Shown here: piece after piece, positions 16,223 to 25,052 of the stretch
Numbering within the stretch: the first letter of the stretch is position 1
Layout of the letters: each line of letters opens with the position of its first letter
Assembly: GCF_012844225.1 (NCBI RefSeq)
Contig: NZ_JABAGQ010000010.1
Span: 1 to 64,000 of the forward strand
Source: Rhodococcus sp. 105337
Lineage (GTDB): Bacteria; Actinomycetota; Actinomycetes; Mycobacteriales; Mycobacteriaceae
Length of the DNA: 64,000 nt
Direction: 5' to 3'
Program-made: the position numbers and the translations under genes
The notes under the pieces: generated by a model
Databases searched by the model: none
What the model was told of the DNA's origin: nothing
The model's input: only the letters and a program-made list of their open reading frames with translations

Positions 16223-18766
16223 ATGACAGGTTCGGACCACGCAGCATTCCCCGCCGTATCGCGCCGGGGAATGCTGCGGATCTACCTCGGCGCGGCTCCC
16301 GGTGCCGGCAAGACCTACGCGATGCTCGGTGAAGCGCAACGGCGTCTCGCGCGCGGTGGCGACGTGGTGGTAGCGATCGTCGACACGCACGGACGTGCGT
16401 GCACCGCCGAGAAACTGGCGGGCCTCGAGATCGTTCCACCTCGGCAGATCACCTACCGCGACACCGAGTTCGAAGAACTCGATCTCGACGCCGTGCTCGC
16501 GCGCCGGCCCGCCGTCGCGCTCGTCGACGAACTCGCCCACACCAACGTGCCCGGTAGCCGGCACACCAAGCGCTGGAAGGACGTCGAGGAACTGCTCGAC
16601 GCGGGAATCGACGTGCTCTCCACCGTCAACATCCAGCATCTCGAGTCCCTCAACGACGTCGTCGAGCAGATCACCGGCGTGGTGCAGCGCGAGACCGTCC
16701 CGGACGACATCGTCCGCCGAGCCGACCAGATCGAACTCGTCGACATCACGCCACAGGCACTGCAGCGCCGGCTCGCACACGGAAATGTCTACGCGCCGGA
16801 GAAAGTCGATGCCGCGCTGCACAACTACTTCCGCGAAGGCAACCTCACCGCGTTGCGGGAGCTGGCACTGTTGTGGCTCGCCGACCAGGTCGACCTCGCC
16901 CTGGCGAAGTACCGGGGTGAACACGCGATCACCGCCACGTGGGAGGCGCGCGAGCGGGTCGTCGTGGCCGTCACCGGTGGTCCGGAATCCGAAACCCTCG
17001 TGCGCCGCGCCAGCCGCATCGCAGCGAAATCCAGTGCCGCACTGATGGTCGTGCACGTCGTGCGGGGCGACGGCCTGACCGGTGTGTCCGCGCCCCGGAT
17101 GGGACAGGTTCGTGAACTCGCCGCGAGCCTCGACGCGAGCCTGCACAGCATCGTCGGCGACGACGTCCCGAGTGCCCTGCTCGACTTCGCTCGCGAGGTG
17201 AACGCGACCCAGCTGGTACTCGGGACCTCCCGTCGGCCGAGGTGGGCGCGCATTCTCGACGAAGGCATCGGCGCCGCAGTGGTCCGGGATTCCGGAAAGA
17301 TCGACGTGCACATGGTCACCCACGAGCACATTTCGTCGGCACCGGGACTGGCACTGGCCGGCCGGCACGACCGTCGGCTCCTCTCGTGGGTGGCGGCGCT
17401 GTCCATCCCCCTCGCCGCCGCAGGCCTGATGGTGGTCGTCGACCGGGTCACCGGATTCACCGACCAGAACATCCTGTTCTTCGTCGTGGTCCTGGCAGTC
17501 GCGCTGTTCGGCGGCATCGGCCCGGCGATCGTCGCGGCGCTGCTGTCCGGTCTCCTGCTGAATTTCTTCTTCACCGACCCGCGTCACAGTCTTCTTCTCG
17601 CGGATCCGGGGAACTTCGTCACCACCGGCGTGTTGCTCGTTGTCGCCGTCGCGGTGGCGGCACTCGTGGATGCGGCCGCCGCGCGCACCCGGGAAGCACG
17701 CCTCGCGTCCCAGGAGGCAGAACTCCTCGCATCCTTCGCCGGTGCCGTCCTGCGTGGCGCCGGTGTGCCGACGCTGCTCGAGAAGGTCCGGGAAACCTAC
17801 GCGCAGCACGGGGTCGGCTTCGTACGCGGCGACGAGGACGACTGGGACGTGCTCGGATCCGCGGGAGCAGCGCCCCCGCTGTCGATCGACGAGGCCGACA
17901 CCGTCTGCCGCATCGACGACAAGCCGTACGCACTGCTGCTGTCCGGCCCACGGCTACGCGCACGCGACCGCAGGATCCTCACCGCTGTGACGGCGCAAGC
18001 CGCCGGCCTGGTGCGGCAGGAAGAACTCGCCGCGGAAGCTGCGCAGGCGGCGACACTCACCGAAACCGACCGCTTGCGCCGACTGCTGCTGTCCGCGGTC
18101 AGCCACGACCTGCGCACTCCGCTCGCGGCGGTCAAGGCAGCGGTGTCGAGTCTGCGCAGCACCGATGTTGCATTCTCACCCGACGACACCGCGGAACTGC
18201 TCGCGACCATCGAGGAGTCGGCCGACCAGCTCACGCGCCTGGTCACGAACCTGCTGGACTCCTCCCGGCTCGCCGCCGGGGTGGTGGTGCCCGCGTCCGA
18301 GCCGGTGTACCTGGACGAGGTGGTCCATCGAGCACTGGTCACCCTCACGAGCAGTGGCCCCGACACCGCCCGCTCGATACGTGAGCGCGTCGAAGTGGAC
18401 GTGGACGACGCGCAGGTGCAGGCAGACTCCGCGCTGCTCGAACGGGCCCTGGCGAACCTCCTCGACAACGCGTTGCGCTACGCACCGACCGGCCCCATCC
18501 GCGTCGGCGCCACCTGCGGGAACGACCGGGTGACGGTGACGATCGCCGACAGCGGGCCGGGGCTCGCCGACAGCGAACACGACGACGTCTTCTCCACGTT
18601 TCCGCGGTCCGGCGACCAGCGGGCGGCCGGCGGCGCGGGACTGGGGCTGACGGTCGCCCGCGGTCTCGTCGAGGCGATGGGTGGGACCGTCACCGCGGCC
18701 GACACTCCGGGAGGCGGCACCACGATGATGGTCGAACTCGCCGCGCCACACGAGGACCAGCGATGA
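16223..18766 (+). CDS. kdpD: Osmosensitive K+ channel sensor kinase KdpD
   Basis: 847 residues. The order is standard. The N-terminal KdpD domain has Walker A GAAPGAGKTYAML and DELAHTNVPGSRHTKRW. A universal-stress-protein-like domain follows (RVVVAVTGGPESETLVRRA). Next come four membrane helices of DUF4118 (about residues 390-490, including AALLSGLLLNFFFTDPRHSLLL), a GAF-like linker, the dimerisation domain with the phosphorylated His in SAVSHDLRTPLAAVK, and the ATPase domain with N box ERALANLLDNALRY and G boxes DSGPGL and GAGLGLTVARGLVEAMGG. It senses potassium limitation and phosphorylates KdpE. It is seven bases after kdpC and overlaps kdpE by ATGA. Confidence 0.96.
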   Translation: MTGSDHAAFPAVSRRGMLRIYLGAAPGAGKTYAMLGEAQRRLARGGDVVVAIVDTHGRACTAEKLAGLEIVPPRQITYRDTEFEELDLDAVLARRPAVALVDELAHTNVPGSRHTKRWKDVEELLDAGIDVLSTVNIQHLESLNDVVEQITGVVQRETVPDDIVRRADQIELVDITPQALQRRLAHGNVYAPEKVDAALHNYFREGNLTALRELALLWLADQVDLALAKYRGEHAITATWEARERVVVAVTGGPESETLVRRASRIAAKSSAALMVVHVVRGDGLTGVSAPRMGQVRELAASLDASLHSIVGDDVPSALLDFAREVNATQLVLGTSRRPRWARILDEGIGAAVVRDSGKIDVHMVTHEHISSAPGLALAGRHDRRLLSWVAALSIPLAAAGLMVVVDRVTGFTDQNILFFVVVLAVALFGGIGPAIVAALLSGLLLNFFFTDPRHSLLLADPGNFVTTGVLLVVAVAVAALVDAAAARTREARLASQEAELLASFAGAVLRGAGVPTLLEKVRETYAQHGVGFVRGDEDDWDVLGSAGAAPPLSIDEADTVCRIDDKPYALLLSGPRLRARDRRILTAVTAQAAGLVRQEELAAEAAQAATLTETDRLRRLLLSAVSHDLRTPLAAVKAAVSSLRSTDVAFSPDDTAELLATIEESADQLTRLVTNLLDSSRLAAGVVVPASEPVYLDEVVHRALVTLTSSGPDTARSIRERVEVDVDDAQVQADSALLERALANLLDNALRYAPTGPIRVGATCGNDRVTVTIADSGPGLADSEHDDVFSTFPRSGDQRAAGGAGLGLTVARGLVEAMGGTVTAADTPGGGTTMMVELAAPHEDQR

Positions 18767-19443
18767 CCCGCATCCTCGTGGTCGACGACGAGCCCCAACT
18801 GCTGCGTGCCTTGCGCATCAATCTGACGGCACGGGGATACGACGTGATCACCGCCACCGACGGACGCACCGCCCTGCTCGCGGCGTCCCGGCATCATCCG
18901 GACGTGATCGTCCTCGATCTGGGATTGCCGGATCTGGACGGCATCGAAGTGCTGGCGGGCCTTCGCGGCTGGAATACCGCACCCGTCATCGTGCTTTCGG
19001 CGCGGACAGATGCCGCCGACAAGGTGGCCGCTCTCGATACCGGTGCCGACGACTATGTCACCAAGCCGTTCGGAATGGAGGAGTTCCTCGCCCGCATCCG
19101 CGCCGCTGTCCGGCGCGCCGCGACGTTGCCCGACCTGCCCGAACCGGTGGTCGTGACCGATGCGTTCACCGTCGATCTCGCGGCGAAGAAGGTCGTCCGA
19201 GACGGTGCCGACATCCATCTGACCCCCACCGAATGGGGCATGCTCGAAATGCTGGTGCGCAATCGCGGAAAGCTCGTGGGGCAGCGTGAGCTTCTCACCG
19301 AACTGTGGGGGCCCTCTTATGTCGGCCAAAACCATTATCTGCGTGTCTATCTGACGCAACTGCGGCGCAAGCTCGAAAGGGACCCCACTCGTCCGCGGCA
19401 TCTGATCACCGAGTCCGGTCGGGGCTACCGGTTCGAGCCTTGA
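18763..19443 (+). CDS. kdpE: Response regulator KdpE (OmpR family)
   Basis: 226 residues. The receiver domain (1-120) has the acidic pocket DDEP near residues 8-11, the phospho-acceptor Asp in VIVLDLGLPDLDGIEV, and the conserved Lys in VTKPFGMEEFLARIRAAVRR. The C-terminal winged helix includes LTPTEWGMLEMLVRNRGKLVGQRELLTELWG and YLTQLRRKLERDP, ending RGYRFEP. Activated by KdpD, it turns on kdp transcription. It is the last gene of the operon. A weak stem (19447-19452 with 19464-19469) just after the stop could end the transcript. Confidence 0.96.
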   Translation: MTRILVVDDEPQLLRALRINLTARGYDVITATDGRTALLAASRHHPDVIVLDLGLPDLDGIEVLAGLRGWNTAPVIVLSARTDAADKVAALDTGADDYVTKPFGMEEFLARIRAAVRRAATLPDLPEPVVVTDAFTVDLAAKKVVRDGADIHLTPTEWGMLEMLVRNRGKLVGQRELLTELWGPSYVGQNHYLRVYLTQLRRKLERDPTRPRHLITESGRGYRFEP

Positions 19444-19531
19444 CCTGCCCCGCTGTGCGAGTTCGGGGCGGTGCAACCGTTGACCGGGACACGCTGTTGC
19501 CGGGACGTGGCGTTCGGTTAGCGTGGCCGGT

Positions 19532-19594
19532 ATGACACCTGACCGCATCGAAGGACGCGGACCGCGGATGGCGGCCGCCGGACGCCTCCGATGA
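19532..19594 (+). CDS. Possible 20-residue leader peptide of the LLM gene
   Basis: ATG to TGA encodes 20 residues (MTPDRIEGRGPRMAAAGRLR); the stop overlaps the downstream oxidoreductase start as ATGA. TTGCCG, 16 bases, TAGCGT and seven bases precede the ATG, compatible with a leaderless transcript starting here. The downstream gene has no clear ribosome site, so coupling to this leader would explain how it is translated. Chance is not excluded. Confidence 0.3.
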   Translation: MTPDRIEGRGPRMAAAGRLR

Positions 19595-20451
19595 CTCTGC
19601 GTCTCGGTATCACGAGCCCGATCGTGACCCGGGTGCCCGGAGTCGCCGGGGACTGGGAGGCCGACGCGGGCGTCGAGGACCTCGTCGCGATCGCCGAAGC
19701 CGCCGATCGCCTCGGATTCGACCACCTGACGTGCAGCGAACACGTCGCCGTACCGGTAGATGTTGCTGCGCAACGCGGTGCCACGTACTGGGACCCGCTG
19801 GCCACCTTGGGATTCCTCGCGGCGCGGACGCGGAGCATCCGGCTGGTCACACAGGTACTCGTGCTCGGGTACCACCACCCCCTCGAGATCGCGAAGCGCT
19901 ACGGGACCCTCGACCGGGTCAGCGGCGGACGCCTGGTCCTGGGTGTGGGAGTCGGCAGCCTCGCAGAGGAATTCGCTCTCCTCGGTGCGCAGTTCGCGGG
20001 TCGCGGGGAGATCGCCGACGACGCGCTCCGCGCCGTGCGCGCAGCCTGGGGACGCGAGCGGCCTTCCTACGCCGGACCGCACTTCGAGTTCTCCGGCATG
20101 GTGGTGGATCCACACGGTCTCCGTACCGAGGTGCCCGTATGGGTCGGAGGCCGCACACCCCGGTCGTTGCGACGCGCGGTCGAACTCGGCGACGGCTGGG
20201 TTCCATTCGGACTCGACCTCGACACCCTCTCCGAAATGCTGTCGCGCGCAGAACTTCCGGCCGAGTTCGACGTCGTGCTGGGGACCGGCCGGCCCGTCGA
20301 CCCGCTGGGCGACCCGTCCCGCACCAGGGACCGGCTGAGACGGGTCGGCGAGGCGGGTGCCACCGTGGCAGGGGTGACGATCGCCGCGACCTCGGCCGAG
20401 CACTACGTCGAGCAACTCGAAACGCTCGCGGCGCTCGATCTGCAGGGCTGA
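19591..20451 (+). CDS. LLM-class F420-dependent oxidoreductase
   Basis: 286 residues, luciferase-like TIM barrel. The family pattern is continuous: DLVAIAEAADRLGFDHLTCSEHVAVP, TYWDPLATLGFLAARTRSIRLVTQVLVLGYHHPLEIAKRYGTLDRVSGGRLVLGVGVG, then VPVWVGGRTPRSLRRAVELGDGWVPFG. This matches the F420-dependent subgroup found in mycobacteria and Rhodococcus, which oxidise or reduce many small molecules. The substrate is not predictable. There is no clear ribosome site; translation may be coupled to a short upstream ORF. The stop lies four bases from that of the convergent sigma factor gene. Confidence 0.88.
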   Translation: MTLRLGITSPIVTRVPGVAGDWEADAGVEDLVAIAEAADRLGFDHLTCSEHVAVPVDVAAQRGATYWDPLATLGFLAARTRSIRLVTQVLVLGYHHPLEIAKRYGTLDRVSGGRLVLGVGVGSLAEEFALLGAQFAGRGEIADDALRAVRAAWGRERPSYAGPHFEFSGMVVDPHGLRTEVPVWVGGRTPRSLRRAVELGDGWVPFGLDLDTLSEMLSRAELPAEFDVVLGTGRPVDPLGDPSRTRDRLRRVGEAGATVAGVTIAATSAEHYVEQLETLAALDLQG

Positions 20452-20455
20452 ACTC

Positions 20456-21742
20456 TCACAGGCCGAACGACTCGCGGACTTCTTCCGCCTTGGCGAGGAG
20501 CACGGAGCGTTCCCGTTCGTTGCCTGTGAGACGTGCTGCCTCGAGCAATTCGCCGCGAGCCTCCACCGCGCGGCCGAGGCGGCGTAGCAGTTCACCCCGC
20601 ACGCTGGGCAGCAGGTGGTACCCGGCCAGCGCGCCGGATGCGACGAGCCGGTCGATATCTTCGAGCGCGGCGGCCGGACCGCGCGCCATGGACAACGCCG
20701 CCGCACGGTTGAGATCGACGACCGGTGAGGGAGCCACCCGAGCGAGAATGTCGTAGAGCAGGACGATGCGATCCCAGTCCGTGTCCTCGAAGGTAGGTGC
20801 GCGGGAATGGCATTCGGCTATCGCCGCTTGAAGGCCGTACGGTCCCCGGCCGCGCCCTATCGCATCGGCTCTCGCGAGTGCGGCGAGACCGCGGTTGATC
20901 TGGGCGCGATCCCAGCGGGTGCGGTCCTGGTCGGCGAGCAACACCGGCTCACCGGATGGTGTCGTGCGGGCGGCGAACCTCGACGCGGTGAGTTCCATCA
21001 GTGCGACGAGTCCGTGCACCTCGGGTTCGCCGGGAAGAAGCTCGGCGAGGACGCGGCCCAGCCGCAAGGCCTCGTCGCCCAGATCCTTCCGGATCCATTC
21101 CTCACCCGAACTGGCAGCGTAGCCTTCGTTGAAGATCAGGTAGACGACTCCGAGAACTGCACCGAGTCGTTCCGGAAACTCCTCTCGCGCCGGAACTTCG
21201 AACGGCACCCGCGCGGCGGTGAGGGTCTTCTTGGCCCGGACTATCCGTTGCTGCACAGCGGTGGTGCGAGTGAGGAACGCTTTCGCGATCTCGTCGGACG
21301 TGAGTCCGCCGACCACCCGCAGGGTCAGCGCTACTTGCGCATTCCGGTTCAGGACCGGATGGCATGCGACGAACATCAACCGCAGCACGTCGTCGTCGAT
21401 GCGGTCGGGGTCCCAGGCGTCGGTGTCGAACCCCGCCGCGTCGTCCCTCAACTCGCGTGCCAGAGTGGCATAACGCTCGTCGAGCCGGTCGCGGCGCCGC
21501 CACCCGTCGATAGCGCGCCTGGTGGCCACGGCCGTCAGCCATGCCGCCGGATTGCGGGGTACCCCGGTGTCCGGCCACTGCTCGAGCGCCTCGACCAGTG
21601 CCTGCCCGGCGAGGTCCTCCGCGAGGTCGAGGTCACGGACGGTGCGTGTCAGCGCCGCAACGATCTTGGCCGAGTCCATGCGCCACACGGCCTCGACAAC
21701 GCGACGTGCGTTGTCGGGTCCGTGCGGCACCGTGTCGGTCAT
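20456..21742 (-). CDS. ECF42-type RNA polymerase sigma factor
   Basis: 428 residues. Sigma region 2 is near residues 15-90 (LTRTVRDLDLAEDLAGQALVEALEQWPDTGVPRNPAAWLTAVATRRAIDGWRRRDR). Region 4 is near 130-180 (VALTLRVVGGLTSDEIAKAFLTRTTAVQQRIVRAKKTL). A roughly 240-residue C-terminal extension with repeat-like helices follows (VYLIFNEGYAASSGEEW, INRGLAALARADAIGRGRGPYGLQAAIAECH, VVDLNRAAALSMARGPAAAL). That extension, and a DGPF gene five bases upstream, define the ECF42 group, which has no anti-sigma factor. It probably drives its own DGPF operon. Confidence 0.92.
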   Translation of the reverse strand: MTDTVPHGPDNARRVVEAVWRMDSAKIVAALTRTVRDLDLAEDLAGQALVEALEQWPDTGVPRNPAAWLTAVATRRAIDGWRRRDRLDERYATLARELRDDAAGFDTDAWDPDRIDDDVLRLMFVACHPVLNRNAQVALTLRVVGGLTSDEIAKAFLTRTTAVQQRIVRAKKTLTAARVPFEVPAREEFPERLGAVLGVVYLIFNEGYAASSGEEWIRKDLGDEALRLGRVLAELLPGEPEVHGLVALMELTASRFAARTTPSGEPVLLADQDRTRWDRAQINRGLAALARADAIGRGRGPYGLQAAIAECHSRAPTFEDTDWDRIVLLYDILARVAPSPVVDLNRAAALSMARGPAAALEDIDRLVASGALAGYHLLPSVRGELLRRLGRAVEARGELLEAARLTGNERERSVLLAKAEEVRESFGL

Positions 21743-21747
21743 CGCGA

Positions 21748-22179
21748 TCAGCCGACCACCGGCTTGTCGGTGCCCAGCTGCTCTCGCCACCCGGCTTCCT
21801 TTTGGACGTACTCGTTGTTCTGGTCGAATTCGTCGGATTCGGTCACCCGGCGAACCTCGAGCTTGGAACCGGGTCCGAGCGGGCACCGTTTCGCCCACTC
21901 GGCGGCCTCTTCCTTGCTCGACGTCTGGATGATCCAGAACCCGTTGAACAGTTCCTTGGTCTCCCCGTAGGGGCCGTCGGTGACGAGGGGCGGATCGGAG
22001 TCGAAATCGACGACGAAGCCTTCCTCCGGGTCCGACAGTCCGTCACCTGCGAGGAGGACGCCCGCCTTGATCAGAGACTCGTTGTACCGGCCCATGGCGT
22101 TGAGGATCTCCTCGAAATCGATGTTCTTCGAGGCTTCGAGGGCGGCGTCGGTGGCGCGCATGACGAGCATGTATTTCAT
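21748..22179 (-). CDS. YCII-related DGPF domain protein, ECF42 partner
   Basis: 143 residues with the dimeric alpha/beta-barrel YCII fold: MKYMLVMRATDAALEA, LIKAGVLLAGDGLSDPEEGFVVDF, then LVTDGPYGETKELFNGFWIIQTSSKEEAAEWAKRCPLGPGSKLEVRRV. The DGPY-x-ETKE motif is the family's conserved DGPF element. These proteins are the almost invariant targets of ECF42 sigma factors; their biochemical role is unsettled. AAGGAG before the ATG gives a strong ribosome site. It is the first gene of the two-gene operon. Confidence 0.92.
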   Translation of the reverse strand: MKYMLVMRATDAALEASKNIDFEEILNAMGRYNESLIKAGVLLAGDGLSDPEEGFVVDFDSDPPLVTDGPYGETKELFNGFWIIQTSSKEEAAEWAKRCPLGPGSKLEVRRVTESDEFDQNNEYVQKEAGWREQLGTDKPVVG

Positions 22180-22228
22180 GGGATTCTCCTTCGACTCGGA
22201 GACCGCGTGTCGATCTCTCAACCTATAC

Positions 22229-22255
22229 GTCGAACAGGCTGGTCATCGATCGACA
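22229..22255 (-). promoter_or_regulatory. ECF42-type promoter for the DGPF-sigma operon
   Basis: On the minus strand TGTCGA (22255-22250), a 17-base spacer and CGAC (22232-22229) lie about 50 bases upstream of the DGPF start. As I recall, TGTCGA at -35 and a CGA-containing -10 element are reported for ECF42 regulons. The match in sequence and spacing suggests the sigma factor transcribes its own operon. Confidence 0.6.
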
Positions 22256-22376
22256 ACACGGTGGATTTTTTTCGGGCCGGCTGCGTTCGTGGGCGGCCGT
22301 CGCCACGCGGGCAACCTTCGTGACACGGGAGCGGGGGCGGACGATCGAATCGGCGAGCATGCGCGACGATGGACGG

Positions 22377-23666
22377 ATGCGTTCACCTCTGCCGGACTAC
22401 CTGACCGAAGTTCTCTCCGTATGTTCCGAGGGAAAGGGCGCGACGTCCGATCACATCCCCGAGCTGAAAAACGCGGACCCCGACCGCTTCGCGATTTCTC
22501 TGGTCACCGCGGAGGGCGTGACGTATTCGGTAGGCGACGACGACACCGAGTTCAGCATCCAGTCGATCTCCAAGCCCTTCGTGTACGGCCTCGCGCTCGA
22601 AGAGCGTGGCTTCGAGCGGGTACTGGACGCGATCGGTGTCGAACCGTCGGGTGAGGCGTTCAACGAAATCTCGCTTCAGCGGGATACCGGACGTCCGCTC
22701 AACCCCATGATCAACGCGGGGGCGCTCACCGCTCACGCACTGGTGGGCGAGAACAAGACACCCGAATACCGCATTCGTGCGATCCGGGATCTGCTGTCGT
22801 CCCTTGCGGGGCGCGAGCTCGAGGTCGACGAGGGCATCTCGGCGTCCGAACTGGGTGCATCCTTCCGAAATGTCGCAATCGCGAACCTTTTGCGCAACTA
22901 CGAGATCTTCCCGGACGATCCGGACGACATCGTCGCCGGATACGTCGGGCAATGCTCCGTGAAGGTCACCACAGCCGATCTCGCGATGATGGCCGCCACG
23001 CTCGCGGGCGGAGGCGTCCAGCCGCGGACGGGTGAGCGGATCTTTTCCCGGTCCGTCGTCCGGCAGGTGCTGTCGGTGATGGCGACCTGCGGAATGTACG
23101 ACGCGGCCGGCGACTGGCTTTCGACCGTCGGTATCCCCGCGAAAAGCGGTATCTCCGGCGGGATCATCGGAATCCTGCCGGGGCAGTTGGGCATTGCGGT
23201 GTACTCGCCGCGACTGGACGAGCACGGCACCAGCGTTCGCGGCGTCGAAGCCTTCGAACGTTTGTCGCACGATATGAATCTGCACCTCATGGAGGCGCCG
23301 ATCGTCTCGCGCTCGGTTCTGCGACGCCGCGCCGTCATAGGTGAGGGCAGTGAGGCTTTCACCTTTCTCGAACTCCACGGCGACATCCATTTCACGAACG
23401 CGGAAGGCGTCGTGCGGGCACTTGTCGAGGAACCCGTCGAGACGCAGCGCGCCGTGTTCGATCTCACGCTGGTGCGCGCCGTTCTCCCGGTAGGCCGCAG
23501 GATGCTGCTCGAGGTGATCCGGCGACTGCACCTCGACGGAATCGACGTTGCGCTGGTCGATCCCGAGGAAGTGTTGTCCGATCCGGACGCCGGCGACGGC
23601 TACCGTCCTCGGGTGTTCACCACGCTCGACGAGCTGCGCGACGAATCCGCAGGCTCTTCGGAGTGA
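22377..23666 (+). CDS. glsA: Glutaminase A with C-terminal STAS domain
   Basis: 429 residues. The N-terminal 300 residues are a serine-dependent glutaminase that converts glutamine to glutamate and ammonia. The catalytic Ser-x-x-Lys is S63-I-S-K66 in EFSIQSISKPFVY. Further family motifs are NPMINAGAL, ANLLRNYEIFPDDPDDIVAGYVGQCSVKVTTADLAMMAATLAGGGVQP and KSGISGGIIGILPGQLGIAVYSPRLDEHG. Residues of about 330-429 form a STAS-like domain (FTFLELHGDIHFTNAEGVVRAL), a regulatory module also seen in anti-sigma antagonists and anion transporters. The ATG at 22377 is chosen because the conserved region starts there; the frame extends upstream to 22320. Confidence 0.9.
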   Translation: MRSPLPDYLTEVLSVCSEGKGATSDHIPELKNADPDRFAISLVTAEGVTYSVGDDDTEFSIQSISKPFVYGLALEERGFERVLDAIGVEPSGEAFNEISLQRDTGRPLNPMINAGALTAHALVGENKTPEYRIRAIRDLLSSLAGRELEVDEGISASELGASFRNVAIANLLRNYEIFPDDPDDIVAGYVGQCSVKVTTADLAMMAATLAGGGVQPRTGERIFSRSVVRQVLSVMATCGMYDAAGDWLSTVGIPAKSGISGGIIGILPGQLGIAVYSPRLDEHGTSVRGVEAFERLSHDMNLHLMEAPIVSRSVLRRRAVIGEGSEAFTFLELHGDIHFTNAEGVVRALVEEPVETQRAVFDLTLVRAVLPVGRRMLLEVIRRLHLDGIDVALVDPEEVLSDPDAGDGYRPRVFTTLDELRDESAGSSE

Positions 23667-23869
23667 ACCAGAGGTACTCGAGGGACGTCTGAGATCGCGC
23701 CGAAGAGAATGTCGGTGGCGATGGTGGCGTGGACGCTGAGGAGTGAGCTACGGTGTCGTCCGGTGTGCCGCAAGGTCGGCGAAGAGATGTCGTGCCTACG
23801 AGAGAAGATTCAGCCAATGCTGTTCACCTGTGAACATGTCGTCGTGCCCGGCTCGGCCGGATTGGGCGG

Positions 23870-24736
23870 GTGACCCGGATGCTCACCCGATCCCCGTACC
23901 GCTGCCCCGGTGACGACAGCGTCATCCACTCCGCGTGCGCAGGCATGCTGTCGCACTGGTCGCGGCCGGTCGACGAACATATCGCGCGCACGTCGCTGGG
24001 CGAGACGTTCGTCCTGAGTGTCGGCGCCCCCACCGCGCCGCCGATCGTCGTTCTGGCCGGCGGGGACCTTCCGGCTGCCGGCCTGCGTGTCCTCGCGGAG
24101 CAGCTGGACGACTCGCGCCGGGCGATCCTCGTCGATCTTCCCGGCCTGCCCGGCGGGAGTGCCCGTACCCGGCCCGCGGCCGAGATTCACGCGGCGTACG
24201 GCCGCTGGCTGATGGAGGTCTTCGACGCACTCGAAATAGCGAGCGCGCCGGTTATCGGCCTGGGCTGGTCGGCATCTGTTGCGGCAGCCGCAGCCGACGT
24301 GGACCGAGTGGAGAAGCTGGTCCTTGCTGCGCCGCTCGGGCTGGTGCCGCGCGCCAGGTGGCATCGCGCGCTCATTCCCGGCTTGCAGTGGCGGAACGAG
24401 CCGAATCTCGAGAACACCCAGCGTTACCTGCAGGCCCTGGCCGGGAGCGGCTACCAGCCCGACGATCCGACTTTGCGCTGGTCGTGCCGTGTCGGTGCGT
24501 ACTGCACCTCACTGACCGGTCTGCCTCGGATAGGACGGTCGGTACTTCAGCGCTGGCGTGGCCGCGCGGTCGAGATCGTGGTCGGCGAGCAGGATCCGCT
24601 GATCCAGCTGTCGTCCCTGCGAAAGCTCGGCGACGATATGGCGGTCGACCTCCAGGTGGTTCCCGGTGCCGGGCATCTCCTCGCGGTCGAAGCGCCCGCT
24701 CGGCTCGCCGAAGGAGTCTTTGCCCCGCGTTCGTGA
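23870..24736 (+). CDS. Alpha/beta hydrolase fold protein
   Basis: 288 residues. A strand-turn PPIVVLAGGDLPAAG precedes the nucleophile-elbow region VIGLGWSASVAAAAA, where Ser would be the nucleophile although the usual G-x-S-x-G is degenerate (GWSAS). Late motifs IVVGEQDPLIQL (Asp) and VVPGAGHLLAVEAPARLAEGV (His) complete a plausible catalytic triad. It is probably a serine hydrolase with unknown substrate; a non-catalytic role cannot be ruled out because of the altered elbow. The start is GTG 23870, or the ATG three codons later. It stands alone downstream of the glutaminase. Confidence 0.75.
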   Translation: MTRMLTRSPYRCPGDDSVIHSACAGMLSHWSRPVDEHIARTSLGETFVLSVGAPTAPPIVVLAGGDLPAAGLRVLAEQLDDSRRAILVDLPGLPGGSARTRPAAEIHAAYGRWLMEVFDALEIASAPVIGLGWSASVAAAAADVDRVEKLVLAAPLGLVPRARWHRALIPGLQWRNEPNLENTQRYLQALAGSGYQPDDPTLRWSCRVGAYCTSLTGLPRIGRSVLQRWRGRAVEIVVGEQDPLIQLSSLRKLGDDMAVDLQVVPGAGHLLAVEAPARLAEGVFAPRS

Positions 24737-24841
24737 GCGTCGGACGCGGAAAACAGCGAAGTGTGACCTACGTCGCGTTCAAAACTGTGGGGGCCGGTGG
24801 TACACCCTTTGAGGACCCACGGCACGGACGGAAGGTCGATC

Positions 24842-25012
24842 ATGCTGTTTTCTTCGCTGTTTCCCGTAGCGGGCCGTGTCAAGCCCGATTCGGGCGGGGC
24901 CGAGCCCGTGAACCCGGCACCCTCCGAGGATTCGCTTCGCGTCACCGTGTCCGCGCTGCGCGCGTGGGGTGACGAGGGAGATCACGGAAGTGGAATCGCA
25001 GGGCGCGCCTAG
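24842..25012 (+). CDS. Hypothetical small protein, 56 residues
   Basis: ATG to TAG encodes 56 residues: a short hydrophobic start (MLFSSLFPVAGRV), then a Pro/Glu/Asp-rich middle and a Gly-rich end. GGAAGG lies six bases before the ATG, a good ribosome site, and third positions are GC-rich. I do not recognise the family and see no domain. It could be a real small gene or a chance ORF in a region of about 500 bases with no other plus-strand gene. Confidence 0.4.
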   Translation: MLFSSLFPVAGRVKPDSGGAEPVNPAPSEDSLRVTVSALRAWGDEGDHGSGIAGRA

Positions 25013-25052
25013 CGCCGGCCCGAATCGTCGCGGTGGCTGTTCGGTAGCAAAG

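Noticed and set aside
16157-17809. Long minus-strand ORF over kdpD
   Set aside because: Antisense to a complete, well-defined sensor kinase; composition is a GC-driven artefact.
18478-20706. 742-codon minus-strand ORF spanning kdpD, kdpE and the LLM gene
   Set aside because: It crosses three real genes in antisense and has no domain.
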